A DNA stretch of 64,000 nucleotides from Ornithinimicrobium pekingense DSM 21552 (GCF_000421185.1 NZ_ATWJ01000010.1:1-64000); one strand, 5' to 3'; shown: positions 37,286 to 47,530, counted from the first letter of the stretch. Translations and numbers: made by a program. Notes: generated by a model from the sequence alone, not told the origin.

Positions 37286-38194
37286 ATGACCCCGCCCGCC
37301 CAGCCCCGCGAACGCCTCCGCGTGGCCATCCAGAAGTCCGGCCGCCTCGGCGAGCCGGCCCGCGAGCTGCTGGCCTCCTGCGGCCTGACGTGGCGCGAGA
37401 GCCGCGACAAGCTCTTCCTCTACGGCGAGTCGCTGCCCGTCGACCTGCTGCTGGTGCGCGACGACGACATCCCGGGCCTCATCGCCGACGGCGTGTGCGA
37501 CGTGGGCATCGTGGGCCGCAACGTCCTCGTCGAGCACGGCCTGGAGCGCGAGGCGCAGGGACGCCCCGCCGACCTGACGGAGTGGCGCCAGCTCGGCTGG
37601 GGCACCTGCCGGCTCGACGTGGCCATCGACGACGCCGAGGAGTGGACCGGGCCCCAGCAGCTCGAGGGGCTGCGCATCGCCACCTCCTACCCGCGCACCC
37701 TGGGCCGCTGGCTGCAGGAGCACAGCGTCGACGCCGAGCCCGTGGTCCTCAACGGCTCCGTGGAGATCGCGCCCAGGCTCGGCCAGGCCGACGTGGTGTG
37801 CGACCTGGTCTCCACCGGCGGCACGCTGCGCGCCAACCAGCTCAAGCCGGTCACCACGATCCTGCACTCCGAGGCGGTCATCGCCGGTCCGTCGGCCACC
37901 CTGGACGACGGCCGCCAGGAGATTGCCGACCTGCTCATGCGACGCCTCGACGGGGCGCTGCAGCTCAAGGAGTCACGGCTGCTCATGCTGAGGGTCTCCC
38001 GCGACGGCCTGACCGACCTGCTGCCGCTGCTGCCCGACGGCCACGAGCCCACGATCACGCAGGTCGACGACCGCGACGAGGTGTCGGTCCAGGTGCTCGT
38101 GCACGGCTCGGTGTCCTGGGCCAAGCTCGAGCAGCTCAAGCACGCCGGTGCGCACAACCTCATGGTCCTGCCGGTCGAGGGGATGCTGGCATGA
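37286..38194 (+). CDS. hisG: ATP phosphoribosyltransferase
   Basis: A 302-residue long-form HisG, the first and feedback-regulated enzyme of histidine synthesis (ATP + PRPP). [52 protein letters not shown], the PRPP loop [17 protein letters not shown] and a C-terminal regulatory ACT-like domain are visible. The [20 protein letters not shown] stretch is of the proteobacterial type rather than the actinobacterial short type. ATG 37286 has GGAAGG 6 nt upstream. Its stop overlaps hisD by 4 bases. Confidence 0.95.
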   Translation: MTPPAQPRERLRVAIQKSGRLGEPARELLASCGLTWRESRDKLFLYGESLPVDLLLVRDDDIPGLIADGVCDVGIVGRNVLVEHGLEREAQGRPADLTEWRQLGWGTCRLDVAIDDAEEWTGPQQLEGLRIATSYPRTLGRWLQEHSVDAEPVVLNGSVEIAPRLGQADVVCDLVSTGGTLRANQLKPVTTILHSEAVIAGPSATLDDGRQEIADLLMRRLDGALQLKESRLLMLRVSRDGLTDLLPLLPDGHEPTITQVDDRDEVSVQVLVHGSVSWAKLEQLKHAGAHNLMVLPVEGMLA

Positions 38195-39507
38195 ACGTGC
38201 TGACGTGGGCCGACCTGACCGCCCCGGAGCAGGCGGACGCCCTTCGCCGCGCCACCGCCGCGGCCGGTCCGGAGGTGACGGCCGGGGTGACCGAGATCCT
38301 GGAGCAGGTCCGCTCTGCAGGAGACGCGGCCCTGCGCGAGCTCACCGCCCGCCTCGACGGGGCGCAGCCGGAGGCCATCGAGGTGAGCGTCGCCGACCGC
38401 GACGCCGCAGCCGCGGGTCTCACCCCGGCCCTGCGGGAGGCCATCTCCGAGGCTGCCGGGCGCATCCGCGCCTTCCACGAGGCCGGCATGCAGCCCGGGT
38501 ATGCCGTGGAGACCGCGCCGGGCGTGGTCTGCGAGCGCGTCGTCCGGCCGATCCGCAGGGTGGGCCTCTACGTGCCCGCCGGCTCTGCGCCGCTGCCCTC
38601 GACCGCGCTGATGCTCGGGGTCCCCGCCCAGCTCGCCGGTTGCCGCGAGGTCGTGCTGTGCACGCCGCCGCGTCCCGACGGCACCGCAGACCCGGCCGTC
38701 CTGACCGCCGCCGCCGAGTGCGGGATCACCCGCATCTTCCTGGTCGGTGGGGCGCAGGCGGTCGCGGCGATGGCCTACGGCACCGAGTCGGTGCCCGCCT
38801 GCGACAAGATCTTCGGCCCGGGCAACGCGTGGGTCACCGAGGCCAAGCGGCAGGTCTCCACCGCCGAGGGCGGCCCGGGGATCGACATGCCGGCCGGCCC
38901 CTCGGAGGTGCTGGTGATCGCCGACGCCGGCGCGGACGCCGAGTTCGTCGCCGCGGACCTGCTGAGCCAGGCCGAGCACGGCCCGGACAGCCAGGTCATC
39001 CTGCTGACCGACTCCCGGGAGCTGGCCGAGGCCGTCGCCTCCCAGGTCGAGGCGCAGGTCGAGGCGCTGCCGCGCGCCGACATCGCCCGCAAGGCGCTGT
39101 CGGCCAGCCGGCTCGTCGTCACCCCCGACCTGGAGACCGCGTTCGAGGTCTCCAACGACTACGCTCCCGAGCACCTCATCCTGTCCGTGCGCGACCCGCA
39201 GAGCTGGGTCGGCAGCGTGGACCGCGCCGGGTCGGTCTTCCTGGGCGACCACACGCCCGAGACCCTCGGCGACTACTGCTCGGGGACCAACCACGTGCTG
39301 CCGACGGCCGGCGCGGCCCGGTTCACCGGCGGCGTCAACGTCGCCGCCTTCCAGATCGCGATGACGGTCCAGCGCGCGACGCCCGAGGGCCTGGCCGCCG
39401 TCGGGCCGTGCGCCGTGGTGCTCGCCGAGGCCGAGCAGCTGCACGCCCACCAGCGGGCCGTGACCCGGCGGCTGGAGCGCCTGGCCCCGGCCGGGGAGGG
39501 ACGATGA
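38191..39507 (+). CDS. hisD: Histidinol dehydrogenase
   Basis: A 438-residue zinc- and NAD-dependent enzyme for the last two oxidations to histidine. Key segments: [67 protein letters not shown] and [14 protein letters not shown] (zinc-ligand Gln/His), then [14 protein letters not shown] 38191 overlaps the hisG stop; the stop overlaps hisC. Length is normal. Confidence 0.97.
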   Translation: MNVLTWADLTAPEQADALRRATAAAGPEVTAGVTEILEQVRSAGDAALRELTARLDGAQPEAIEVSVADRDAAAAGLTPALREAISEAAGRIRAFHEAGMQPGYAVETAPGVVCERVVRPIRRVGLYVPAGSAPLPSTALMLGVPAQLAGCREVVLCTPPRPDGTADPAVLTAAAECGITRIFLVGGAQAVAAMAYGTESVPACDKIFGPGNAWVTEAKRQVSTAEGGPGIDMPAGPSEVLVIADAGADAEFVAADLLSQAEHGPDSQVILLTDSRELAEAVASQVEAQVEALPRADIARKALSASRLVVTPDLETAFEVSNDYAPEHLILSVRDPQSWVGSVDRAGSVFLGDHTPETLGDYCSGTNHVLPTAGAARFTGGVNVAAFQIAMTVQRATPEGLAAVGPCAVVLAEAEQLHAHQRAVTRRLERLAPAGEGR

Positions 39508-40628
39508 GCTCGGAGAGCCGGTCCCGGCCGGCGGCCGGTTTCCCCGCGCAGCTGGTCCGGGAGGACCTGCGCGGGTTCACCGGCTACTCGTCGGCCCGCA
39601 CGAGCGCCCCCGGCGTCCCGGCGCGCATCTGGCTCAACGCCAACGAGTCCGGTGCACCGAGCGCGGCCGACCCCGGGGGCACCAGCCGGCGCTACCCCGA
39701 CCCCCAGCCACCCGCCCTGGTCGAGGCGTTCGCCGACCTGTGGGCGACCACACCCGACCGCATGGTGGTCGGGCGCGGCAGCGACGAGATGATCGAGCTG
39801 CTGGTCCGGGCGCTGTGCCGCCCCGGCGGCGACGGGGTCGTCGTGAGCTCGCCGACCTTCGGGATGTATGCCGTGTCCGCGCGCCTGCACGGCGTCCCGG
39901 TCACCGACGTCCCGCAGTCCGACGACGGGCTGACCTGGCGGGTGGACACCCAGGCTCTGGCCCGGGCCGCCCGCGAGGCGGGGGCCCGCGTCGTCTTCGT
40001 CGCCTCGCCGGGCAACCCGACGGGCACCGTCGTGCCGCTGCGCGAGCTGGCGGCGCTGGCCGACGAGCTGGCCGACCAGGCGGTGGTCGTGGTCGACGAG
40101 GCCTACGGCGAGTTCGCCGAGCAGCGCTCCGCCGTGGCCCTGCTGGAGGAGCACCCGACCCTGGTGGTGCTCCGCACGCTGTCCAAGGCGCACGGGCTCG
40201 CCGGTGCCCGGGTCGGGATCGCCCTCGCCCACCCGGACCTCGCCCTGGTGCTGCGCCGCGTCCAGGCTCCCTACCCCGTCCCCGTGCCGGTGGCCCGGCT
40301 CGCTCTGGCCGCGCTCTCGGAGGAGGCCCTGGCCGCCACCCGCGAGCGGGTCAACGCGACCCTGCGGCGGCGGGACCGGCTGGGGCGGCGCCTGCGCGAG
40401 CTCGACGGTGTCCGGGCCGTCTACGCCAGCGACGCCAACTTCCTGCTGGTGCGCCACGACGACCCCGACGCGCTGCTGCATACCCTCGCCTCCGCCGGGA
40501 TCGTGGTGCGCGACATGCGCCACCTGCCCGGCCTCGACGACGCCGTGCGGATCACGATCGGCACCGACGACGAGATGACCGACCTCGACTCCGCCCTCGA
40601 CATCCCCCTGGGAGTGACCGACCGATGA
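39504..40628 (+). CDS. hisC: Histidinol-phosphate aminotransferase
   Basis: A 374-residue PLP enzyme, aminotransferase fold type [10 protein letters not shown] and [17 protein letters not shown] are the N-terminal substrate-binding part; [28 protein letters not shown] and the Schiff-base lysine in [15 protein letters not shown] (about residue 227) follow. It converts imidazole-acetol phosphate and glutamate to histidinol phosphate. Overlaps hisD and hisB by 4 bases each. Confidence 0.95.
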   Translation: MSSESRSRPAAGFPAQLVREDLRGFTGYSSARTSAPGVPARIWLNANESGAPSAADPGGTSRRYPDPQPPALVEAFADLWATTPDRMVVGRGSDEMIELLVRALCRPGGDGVVVSSPTFGMYAVSARLHGVPVTDVPQSDDGLTWRVDTQALARAAREAGARVVFVASPGNPTGTVVPLRELAALADELADQAVVVVDEAYGEFAEQRSAVALLEEHPTLVVLRTLSKAHGLAGARVGIALAHPDLALVLRRVQAPYPVPVPVARLALAALSEEALAATRERVNATLRRRDRLGRRLRELDGVRAVYASDANFLLVRHDDPDALLHTLASAGIVVRDMRHLPGLDDAVRITIGTDDEMTDLDSALDIPLGVTDR

Positions 40629-41752
40629 CCACCCGCCCCATCTGCTTCGTCGACCGCGACGGCACGATCATCGCCGAGCCCGAGGACTTCCAGGTCGACA
40701 GCCTGGCCAAGCTGCGCCTCGTCGACGGCGTCATCCCGGCGCTGCTGCGCATCCAGGACGCCGGCTACGACCTGGTCATGGTCAGCAACCAGGACGGGCT
40801 GGGGACCGACTCCTTCCCGCAGGAGCACTTCGACGCCCCCCACGACCTGCTCCTGCAGATCCTGAGCAGCCAGGGTGTGCGCTTCCGGGAGATCCTCATC
40901 GACCCGCACGCGGAGGGACCGGACGCACCGTGGACCCGCAAGCCGGGCATCGGCATGGTCGTCCACCTGCTCAAGGACAGGAGCGTGGACTGGGAGCGCA
41001 GCGTCATGGTCGGCGACCGGGAGACCGACCGCGAGTTCGGCACCAACCTGGGGATCCGCACCTACCTGCTGCCCCCCGCCGCCGGCACCGGCGTCGACCC
41101 GCAGGCGGCACCGGACCCTGCGGCCACCGCCACCCTCACCTGGGACCGGATCGCCCACGAGCTGGCCGTCCGGCCACGCACCGCGCACGTGGAGCGCAAC
41201 ACCGCCGAGACGCGGATCACCGTCGACGTGGACCTGGACCGCGCCGGGGGTGCGGACGCCGCCACCGGGATCGGCTTCTTCGACCACATGCTCGACCAGC
41301 TCGCCAAGCACGGCGGCTTCTCGATGACGGTCCGCTGCGACGGGGACCTGCACATCGACGACCACCACACGATCGAGGACGTCGCGCTGGCCGTCGGGGA
41401 GGCCGTCCGCACGGCGCTGGGCGACAAGCGCGGGATCGGCCGCTACGGCTTCACCCTGCCCATGGACGAGGCGCAGGCCACCGCAGCGGTCGACCTGTCC
41501 GGGCGCCCCTTCTTCCGCTACGAGGGCAGCTTCGACCGGCCGACGGTGGGGGAGTTCCCCACCGAGATGGTCGAGCACTTCTGGCGCTCCTTCGCCGACG
41601 CGATGCGCTGCACCCTGCACCTGTCGGTGACGGGGGAGAACACGCACCACCAGATCGAGGTCGGCTTCAAGGCCGTCGCCCGCGCGCTGCGGATGGCGCT
41701 GGCCCGCCAGGGTGACTCCACCGAGCTGCCCTCGACGAAGGGCGTCCTGTGA
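40625..41752 (+). CDS. hisB: Bifunctional histidinol-phosphatase / imidazoleglycerol-phosphate dehydratase
   Basis: A 375-residue fusion. Residues 1-170 are a HAD phosphatase: motif [10 protein letters not shown], motif [12 protein letters not shown], lysine in TRKPGIG and motif [14 protein letters not shown]. Residues about 185-375 are dehydratase: [34 protein letters not shown] and [14 protein letters not shown] give the metal-binding His/Glu set. The Cys-rich zinc loop of the E. coli phosphatase domain is absent here ([10 protein letters not shown] in its place). The fusion is known in gamma-proteobacteria and a few recipients; actinobacteria normally have separate HisB and HisN. Confidence 0.95.
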   Translation: MTTRPICFVDRDGTIIAEPEDFQVDSLAKLRLVDGVIPALLRIQDAGYDLVMVSNQDGLGTDSFPQEHFDAPHDLLLQILSSQGVRFREILIDPHAEGPDAPWTRKPGIGMVVHLLKDRSVDWERSVMVGDRETDREFGTNLGIRTYLLPPAAGTGVDPQAAPDPAATATLTWDRIAHELAVRPRTAHVERNTAETRITVDVDLDRAGGADAATGIGFFDHMLDQLAKHGGFSMTVRCDGDLHIDDHHTIEDVALAVGEAVRTALGDKRGIGRYGFTLPMDEAQATAAVDLSGRPFFRYEGSFDRPTVGEFPTEMVEHFWRSFADAMRCTLHLSVTGENTHHQIEVGFKAVARALRMALARQGDSTELPSTKGVL

Positions 41753-42357
41753 GCCTGCGCGTGGCGCTCGTCGACTCCGGCGGCACCAACATCGGCTCGG
41801 TCAGCTACGCCCTGGAGCGTCTCGGCGCGACGGCCCGCCTGACCGCCGACCGCGGCGACATCCTGGCCGCCGACCGGGTGGTCCTGCCCGGCGTCGGGGC
41901 CGCCGGGGCGGCCATGCGCCGGCTGCGCGAGCTGGACCTCGTCGAGGTGCTCCACGAGGTGCACGCCCCCCTCCTGGGCGTGTGCCTGGGTATGCAGCTG
42001 CTCTTCGGCCGCTCGGCCGAGGACGGCGGCGTGCAGACCCTGGGACTGGTGCCCGGGTCCGTGGAGCCGATCCGCGCCGACTACGGTGTCCGGGTGCCGC
42101 ACATGGGGTGGAACGCGCTCACCGAGCTCGTCGACGACCCGTTGCTGGCCGGGATCGGTGAGGGGGAGCGCGCCTACTTCGTGCACTCCTACGCCGCCCC
42201 GGTCGGACCGTCCACCCTTGCCGCGACCACCCACGGGGACACCTTCACCGCCGTGGTCCGGTCGGGGCTGCGCTGGGGCGCGCAGTTCCACCCGGAGAGG
42301 TCGGCGGCCGTCGGCGCACGGCTTCTGCGAAACTTCCTCACGGAGGTCGACCGATGA
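41749..42357 (+). CDS. hisH: Imidazole glycerol phosphate synthase, glutaminase subunit HisH
   Basis: A 202-residue class I amidotransferase supplying ammonia to His[23 protein letters not shown] starts the fold, [15 protein letters not shown] holds the nucleophilic Cys (about residue 78), VPHMGWNAL and [10 protein letters not shown] follow, and the His-Glu pair is in [12 protein letters not shown] 41749 overlaps the hisB stop and the stop overlaps hisA. Confidence 0.95.
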   Translation: MSLRVALVDSGGTNIGSVSYALERLGATARLTADRGDILAADRVVLPGVGAAGAAMRRLRELDLVEVLHEVHAPLLGVCLGMQLLFGRSAEDGGVQTLGLVPGSVEPIRADYGVRVPHMGWNALTELVDDPLLAGIGEGERAYFVHSYAAPVGPSTLAATTHGDTFTAVVRSGLRWGAQFHPERSAAVGARLLRNFLTEVDR

Positions 42358-43151
42358 TGACCGACCTGCCCGACCGAACACGGAGTGATTCAGCTGTGAG
42401 CACCACCCGACCGTTCACCGTCTACCCGGCGATCGACGTGCGCAGGGGCACCGTCGTCCGGCTGCTCAAGGGGGACTACGACCAGGAGACCCGCTACACC
42501 GACGACCCCGTGACGGTCGCCGAGGGCTACGCCCGTGCCGGCGCCCGCTGGCTGCACCTGGTCGACCTCGACGCGGCGCGGGAGGGTCGCTACACCCTGG
42601 ACGCGACGCTGGGCAGCATCGTGGACCGCACCGGCCTGATGGTGCAGACCGGCGGCGGGGTGCGCAGCGCCGACGACGTCCAGCGGCTGCTCGACGCCGG
42701 CGCCACCCGTGTCGTCGTGGGGTCCCTGGCGGTCCGGGACCCGGAGACCGTGGTGGGCTTCCTCGAGCGCTTCGGGCCTGAGGCCATCACCGTCGCCCTC
42801 GACACCCGCATCGCCGAGGACGGCACCTGGCGCCTGCCCGTCGACGGCTGGACCGACGTCGCCGAGCAGGACCTGGTCACCTGCCTGCACCGCTACGACG
42901 ACTCGGGGCTGCGCCACGTGCTCACCACCGACATCGGCCGCGACGGCACCCTGGGCGGTCCCAACTTCCACCTCTACACAGCCCTGACCCGCTCGGCGCC
43001 GCAGCTGCAGGTGCAGGCCTCCGGCGGGGCCCGCAACGTCGACGACGTGCGCGCGGCCCGCCGCACGGGGTGCGCCGGGATCATCCTGGGCAAGGCGCTG
43101 CTCGAGGGCCGGCTGAGCGTCACCGACGCCATCCAGGAGGAGGGGCTGTGA
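42354..43151 (+). CDS. hisA: ProFAR isomerase HisA
   Basis: A 265-residue TIM barrel that isomerises ProFAR to PRFAR. After about 15 extra residues comes [65 protein letters not shown] (catalytic Asp) and [13 protein letters not shown] follow. This is a classical HisA and not obviously the dual-function actinobacterial PriA, which begins differently (from memory, LELLPAVDVADGQAVRL). GGAGGT is 6 nt before ATG 42354; GTG 42396 is an alternative start. Confidence 0.93.
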   Translation: MMTDLPDRTRSDSAVSTTRPFTVYPAIDVRRGTVVRLLKGDYDQETRYTDDPVTVAEGYARAGARWLHLVDLDAAREGRYTLDATLGSIVDRTGLMVQTGGGVRSADDVQRLLDAGATRVVVGSLAVRDPETVVGFLERFGPEAITVALDTRIAEDGTWRLPVDGWTDVAEQDLVTCLHRYDDSGLRHVLTTDIGRDGTLGGPNFHLYTALTRSAPQLQVQASGGARNVDDVRAARRTGCAGIILGKALLEGRLSVTDAIQEEGL

Positions 43152-43939
43152 CGCTGGCCCGCCGCATCATCCCCTGCCTCGACGTCCGGGACGGCCGCGT
43201 CGTCAAGGGCACCCGCTTCCGTGACCACGTCGACATGGGAGACATCGTCTCCCTGGCCACCCGCTACGCCCGCGAGGGCGCCGACGAGCTCGTCTTCTAC
43301 GACATCACCGCCAGTCCCGAGGGCCGCGCCGTCGACCTCGACTGGGTCACGCAGGTGTCCCGGGCGATCGACATCCCGTTCTGCGTCGCCGGCGGCATCC
43401 GCTCCGTCGACGCGGCGCGCGCCGTCCTGCACGCCGGTGCGGACAAGATCTCGGTCAACACCCCCGCCACCCAGCGCCCCGAGCTGGTCACCGAGCTCGC
43501 CGACGCCTTCGGCGTGCAGTGCGTCGTGGTCGGCGTCGACAGCCTGCGCGACGAGGACGGGGTATGGCGTATCCGCCAGCTCACCGGCAACCCCGACGCC
43601 ACCCGGGCCCTGCCGGTGACCACCCTGGACTGGGTGCGCCACGTGCAGGAGCGTGGGGCCGGCGAGATCGTCCTCAACTGCATGGGCTCGGACGGCGTCA
43701 GGCAGGGGTATGACGTCCAGCAGCTCGCGGCGGTGCGGCAGGTGTGCCACGTCCCGCTCGTGGCCTCCGGCGGCGCCGGAGCGCCGGAGCACTTCGTCGA
43801 GGTGTTCCGGGACGCCGACGTCGACGGGGCCCTGGCGGCGACCGTCTTCCACAGCGGCGACATCGAGATCCCGGCGCTGAAGCGCCGGCTCGCCGAGGCC
43901 GGGGTGACCGTGCGCACCGTTCCGGAGCTGACGGCGTGA
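43148..43939 (+). CDS. hisF: Imidazole glycerol phosphate synthase, cyclase subunit HisF
   Basis: A 263-residue TIM barrel that closes the imidazole ring with HisH-derived ammonia. [81 protein letters not shown] (second catalytic Asp) and [14 protein letters not shown] are all present. GTG 43148 overlaps the hisA stop; the stop overlaps the hisIE GTG. Confidence 0.96.
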   Translation: MTLARRIIPCLDVRDGRVVKGTRFRDHVDMGDIVSLATRYAREGADELVFYDITASPEGRAVDLDWVTQVSRAIDIPFCVAGGIRSVDAARAVLHAGADKISVNTPATQRPELVTELADAFGVQCVVVGVDSLRDEDGVWRIRQLTGNPDATRALPVTTLDWVRHVQERGAGEIVLNCMGSDGVRQGYDVQQLAAVRQVCHVPLVASGGAGAPEHFVEVFRDADVDGALAATVFHSGDIEIPALKRRLAEAGVTVRTVPELTA

Positions 43940-44562
43940 GCGTGGCGCTGCTCCCGGCCGGGACCACGGTGGACCACGTCGACTTCGCCAAGAGCGGTGG
44001 TCTGGTGCCCGGGGTCGTGCAGCACGCCCGCACCGGCCAGGTGCTCATGGTCGGCTTCCTCGACCGGGAGGCGCTGGAGACCACCCTGCGCACCGGGCTG
44101 GCGACCTTCCGCTCGCGCAGCCGCGGCACGAGCTGGACCAAGGGGGAGACCAGCGGCAACACGCTGACGGTCGAGCGGGTCGAGGTCGACTGCGACCGCG
44201 ACACCCTCCTGCTGCACGCGGTCCCGGCGGGCCCCACCTGCCACACCGGCGACGCCACCTGCTTCGGCCCCGCCGCGGTCACCGGCTCGTTCGTGCACGA
44301 GCTCGACGACGTCGTCCGGGTCCGGGACCTCGAGCGGCCCGCTGGGTCCTACACCACGTCGCTGCTCGAGGGCGGCGTCCGCCGGGCGGCCCAGAAGGTG
44401 GGGGAGGAGGGCGTCGAGACCGCCCTCGCCGCGGTCGCCCAGGGCGACGAGGAGCTGCTCGCGGAGTCGGCCGACCTCGTCTACCACCTGCTCGTGCTGC
44501 TGCGCGCCCGTGGTCTCGGGCTGTCCGACGTGGAGCGGGTGCTGCGCGAGCGGCACGGCTGA
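43936..44562 (+). CDS. hisI: Bifunctional phosphoribosyl-AMP cyclohydrolase / phosphoribosyl-ATP pyrophosphatase
   Basis: A 208-residue HisIE fusion doing steps 2 and 3 of the pathway. Residues 1-120 are the cyclohydrolase ([30 protein letters not shown], zinc Cys in VDCDRD and [12 protein letters not shown]); residues about 125-208 are the MazG-like pyrophosphatase ([33 protein letters not shown]). Actinobacteria usually have separate hisI and hisE, so this fusion is another feature shared with gamma-proteobacterial operons. Last gene of the unit; GTG 43936 overlaps hisF. Confidence 0.93.
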   Translation: MSVALLPAGTTVDHVDFAKSGGLVPGVVQHARTGQVLMVGFLDREALETTLRTGLATFRSRSRGTSWTKGETSGNTLTVERVEVDCDRDTLLLHAVPAGPTCHTGDATCFGPAAVTGSFVHELDDVVRVRDLERPAGSYTTSLLEGGVRRAAQKVGEEGVETALAAVAQGDEELLAESADLVYHLLVLLRARGLGLSDVERVLRERHG

Positions 44563-44586
44563 GGCGGGGGCCAGGTGGGCTCGGCC

Positions 44587-44755
44587 GCGCCCACCCGCGT
44601 GCGGGGAACCGCGCGCACCGGCGTGCCGAGAAGCTGCGCCCACCCGCGTGCCGACAACAATGTCTCGCGCGGGTGAAGCTTCCCGCGTACGAGCGCTCTT
44701 TCCCCGCGCGGGGGAATCTTCCCGCGCACGAGCGCTCTCTCCCCGCGCGGGCACG
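44587..44755. repeat. Tandem repeats in the intergenic region after hisIE
   Basis: GCGCCCACCCGCGTGC occurs at 44587 and again at 44636 (49-base spacing). A 39-base unit follows twice, starting at 44679 and 44718 (CTTCCCGCG, ACGAGCGCTCT, CCCCGCGCGGG in each). CCCGCGCGGG is self-complementary and can form hairpins. The region lies between the his operon and a convergent gene, so it may terminate transcription. Confidence 0.7.
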
Positions 44756-44776
44756 TGTGTCTGCGCGAGAGGGTGG

Positions 44777-45391
44777 TCAGCGCGAGGGCGGCCTGCTGCG
44801 CAGACCGACCTGCGCGAGCTCCAGGTCCGCCAGCGCCCGCACCACCGCCCGGTCCCCGGACCGCCAGCCCTCGACCGGGTCCGGGTGCACCTGCCGCAGC
44901 CGGCGCGGGCTCTCGCGCACGAGCGCGCGCAGGGCCAGCAGCTCCTGGGTGCGCGGGTCGTCCAGGTCCCGCCCCAGGGCCGCCGCCCGCCGTGACCAGG
45001 ACAACCGCACGACGCCCCACAGGAGCAGGACCAGCAGGACCGGCGTGGCGACCGACACGAGCGAGACGACCAGGGCCACCGTCCGCACGGAGGCCTCCAG
45101 GCGCTCGCCGGCCGCGACGAGGTCGGTGCCCACCCCGGCGGCGCCGGTGAAGGGTGACCCGAGCGAGCCGCCCACGACCGGCACCTCGACCACCCTGTCG
45201 GCCGCCTCGGTCATCCGGTCGCGCAGCGAGGTGCCGGCGTCCCGCAGCGGACCGGCGGGGGCGGCCAGCGTCATGACCAGCGCGTGGACCCAGCGGCCGA
45301 CGAGGACCCACGCGACGACCCAGGCCAGGACGAGGAGGTCCGCGAGGACCTGACGGGACCGCCGGACGGGGGCATCGGCATACCAGCGCAT
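44777..45391 (-). CDS. Membrane protein of unknown function
   Basis: A 204-residue protein with two hydrophobic segments: one near the N-terminus ([21 protein letters not shown], trimmed) and one at about residues 105-128 ([20 protein letters not shown]), separated by an outside-facing loop of 70 residues. The C-terminal 75 residues are charged and presumably cytosolic. No enzymatic motif. ATG 45391 gives MRWYADAP; the longer frame upstream overlaps xerD. Homologues are common but uncharacterised in actinobacteria. Confidence 0.7.
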   Translation of the reverse strand: MRWYADAPVRRSRQVLADLLVLAWVVAWVLVGRWVHALVMTLAAPAGPLRDAGTSLRDRMTEAADRVVEVPVVGGSLGSPFTGAAGVGTDLVAAGERLEASVRTVALVVSLVSVATPVLLVLLLWGVVRLSWSRRAAALGRDLDDPRTQELLALRALVRESPRRLRQVHPDPVEGWRSGDRAVVRALADLELAQVGLRSRPPSR

Positions 45392-45481
45392 GCGGCCAGT
45401 GTGACCCAGCAGGAGGTGCGGGCCGCGGACCTCCGGCGAGGCTGCCCCTCCGTCCCGCAAAGCCCTGGGATGATCGGCGGC

Positions 45482-46468
45482 GTGAGCTCGTCCGCACCGG
45501 CCCGGCCGCACCAGGCCCAGGCACGCCGCACGCCGCTGCGGCGCGCCGTCGACGGCTGGCTGGACCACCTGCGCGTCGAACGGGGCCGCTCCGAGCACAC
45601 CCTGCGCGCCTACCGCCGCGACACCGACCGTTACCTGGCCTTCCTCGGGACCGCGGGGGTGTCGGCCCCCGAGGACGTGCGCGAGCAGCACGTCACCGAC
45701 TTCCTCGCGCACCTGCGGCGCGGTGACGAGGAGCACCCGGCGCTGGCCGCCACCTCGGCCGCGCGCGCGATCGTCGCCGTCCGGGGCCTGCACCGCTTCC
45801 TCGCGGTGGAGGGGGAGGTCGAGGCGGACCCGTCGCGGGAGGTCCAGCCCCCGGCGCCCCCGCGACGCCTGCCCAAGGCGCTGCCGCTGGACGAGGTCGA
45901 ACGGCTGCTGCAGGCCGCGTCGGTCGGCGACACCCCGGCCGCGCTGCGCGACCGGGCGCTGCTGGAGGTGCTCTACGGCTGCGGCGCCCGGGTGAGCGAG
46001 GCGGTCGGCCTGGACGTGGACGACCTGGAGCTGGGGCGTGCGGAGGACGGCACCGGGGGAGTGGTGCGCCTCTTCGGCAAGGGCTCGAAGGAGCGCATCG
46101 TGCCGCTGGGTCGCTACGCCCGGAACGCCCTGGACGCCTGGCTCGTGCGCGGGCGGCCGGAGATGGCGCGCGCCGGACGGGGCACCCCCGCAGTCTTCGT
46201 CAACGCCCGGGGCGGCCGGCTGTCGCGCCAGTCCGCCTGGACCGCCATCCGGGCCGCGGCCGAGCGGGCCGGCCTGCGGGCCGAGGTCTCGCCGCACACC
46301 CTGCGCCACTCCTTCGCCACCCACCTGCTGGACGGCGGCGCCGACGTGCGCGTCGTGCAGGAGCTGCTCGGGCACGCGTCGGTGACCACCACGCAGATCT
46401 ACACCCACGTCTCGACCCAGCACCTGCGCGAGGTCTACGCGCAGGCGCACCCCCGGGCCCGCGGCTGA
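45482..46468 (+). CDS. xerD: Tyrosine recombinase XerD
   Basis: A 328-residue site-specific recombinase that resolves chromosome dimers with XerC at dif. The N-terminal SAM-like domain includes [19 protein letters not shown]; the catalytic domain has Arg in [11 protein letters not shown], Lys in [12 protein letters not shown], HxxR in [12 protein letters not shown], His in [11 protein letters not shown] and the nucleophilic Tyr in [11 protein letters not shown] 45482 is taken as start; ATG 45470 is possible. GATGAT at 45469 may be a -10 for a leaderless message. First gene of the xerD-parA-scpA-scpB-rluB-cmk order. Confidence 0.92.
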   Translation: MSSSAPARPHQAQARRTPLRRAVDGWLDHLRVERGRSEHTLRAYRRDTDRYLAFLGTAGVSAPEDVREQHVTDFLAHLRRGDEEHPALAATSAARAIVAVRGLHRFLAVEGEVEADPSREVQPPAPPRRLPKALPLDEVERLLQAASVGDTPAALRDRALLEVLYGCGARVSEAVGLDVDDLELGRAEDGTGGVVRLFGKGSKERIVPLGRYARNALDAWLVRGRPEMARAGRGTPAVFVNARGGRLSRQSAWTAIRAAAERAGLRAEVSPHTLRHSFATHLLDGGADVRVVQELLGHASVTTTQIYTHVSTQHLREVYAQAHPRARG

Positions 46469-46510
46469 CGCCAGGGCCGCGCCGCGGGCTGGTCGGCGGG
46501 ATCGGGCGAC

Positions 46511-46529
46511 CCTCGACCTCAGGTCGAGG
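46511..46529. promoter_or_regulatory. Perfect 19-bp palindrome upstream of parA
   Basis: CCTCGACCT-C-AGGTCGAGG has 9-bp arms around one central base, in the 157-base gap between xerD and parA, and is followed at once by TTGACG (46530). It could be a protein-binding operator, or an RNA hairpin (8-bp stem, 3-nt loop) ending the xerD transcript. Confidence 0.6.
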
Positions 46530-46563
46530 TTGACGCACGGCCGGGTCATCGCCGTGCAGCCGT

Positions 46564-46569
46564 TAGTGT
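46564..46569 (+). promoter_or_regulatory. Probable -10 element of parA
   Basis: TAGTGT matches TANNNT and would give a leader of about 50 nt that includes GGAGAG at 46616-46621 before GTG 46626. Confidence 0.4.
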
Positions 46570-46625
46570 CTCCCTTGATCGGCGGGACGCCGACAGCGCA
46601 GATGCGATCGAGGCTGGAGAGATAC

Positions 46626-47528
46626 GTGAACCGCGAGGCAACCGCGACGTACGAACGCCTGCCCGGCACCGAGGACACGGGTGTGGGCCAGGACGGGCCG
46701 ACCGGCCGACCCCTGCCCGACTTCCCGGTCCCCGCGCCGCTGAACGGCCACGGCCCCGCACGCATCATCGCCATGTGCAACCAGAAGGGCGGCGTCGGCA
46801 AGACCACCACCACGATCAACCTGGGTGCGGCGCTGGCGGAGTACGGCCGCAAGGTCCTCATGGTCGACTTCGACCCGCAGGGCGCGCTGTCGGTCGGTCT
46901 CGGGGTGCGCACCCACGAGCTCGACGTGACCGTCTACAACCTCATGGTCGAGCGGGGCCACGACATCCGCGACGTCATCCAGACCACGCGGGTCCACAAC
47001 ATCGACGTGCTGCCCGCCAACATCGACCTGTCCGCCGCCGAGGTGCAGCTGGTGGGGGAGGTCGCGCGCGAGCAGATCCTCTCCCGGGTGCTGCGCCCGG
47101 TCCTCGACGACTACGACGTCATCCTCATCGACTGCCAGCCCTCGCTCGGGCTGCTGACCGTCAACGCCCTGACCGCCGCGCACGGCGTGGTGATCCCGCT
47201 GGAGTGCGAGTTCTTCGCCATGCGCGGGGTGGCGCTGCTCATCGAGACCATCGAGAAGATCACCGACCGGCTCAACCCGCGGCTGGAGATCGACGGCATC
47301 CTGGCCACGATGTACGACGGGCGGACGCTGCACTCCCGCGAGGTCGTCCGCAGCGTCGTGGACCACTTCCAGGACCAGGTCTTCCACACGGTCATCAGCC
47401 GCACGGTGAAGTTCCCCGACGCGACCCTGGCGGCAGAGCCGATCACCTCCTACGCCAGCACCCACGCCGGGGCCGAGGCCTACCGCCAGCTGGCGCGCGA
47501 GCTCATCGCGCGCGGCGGCGCGCCCTGA
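46626..47528 (+). CDS. parA: ParA family ATPase
   Basis: A 300-residue deviant-Walker ATPase. The Walker A loop is NQKGGVGKTTTTINL (about residues 53-67), Walker A' MVDFDPQGALSVGL, and Walker B VILIDCQPSLG. The first 40 residues are an unconserved tail. This copy, next to scpAB, is a second ParA-type protein found in actinobacteria distinct from the origin-proximal parAB, and no parB follows it. GGAGAG is 4 nt before GTG 46626. Confidence 0.9.
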   Translation: MNREATATYERLPGTEDTGVGQDGPTGRPLPDFPVPAPLNGHGPARIIAMCNQKGGVGKTTTTINLGAALAEYGRKVLMVDFDPQGALSVGLGVRTHELDVTVYNLMVERGHDIRDVIQTTRVHNIDVLPANIDLSAAEVQLVGEVAREQILSRVLRPVLDDYDVILIDCQPSLGLLTVNALTAAHGVVIPLECEFFAMRGVALLIETIEKITDRLNPRLEIDGILATMYDGRTLHSREVVRSVVDHFQDQVFHTVISRTVKFPDATLAAEPITSYASTHAGAEAYRQLARELIARGGAP

Positions 47529-47530
47529 CG

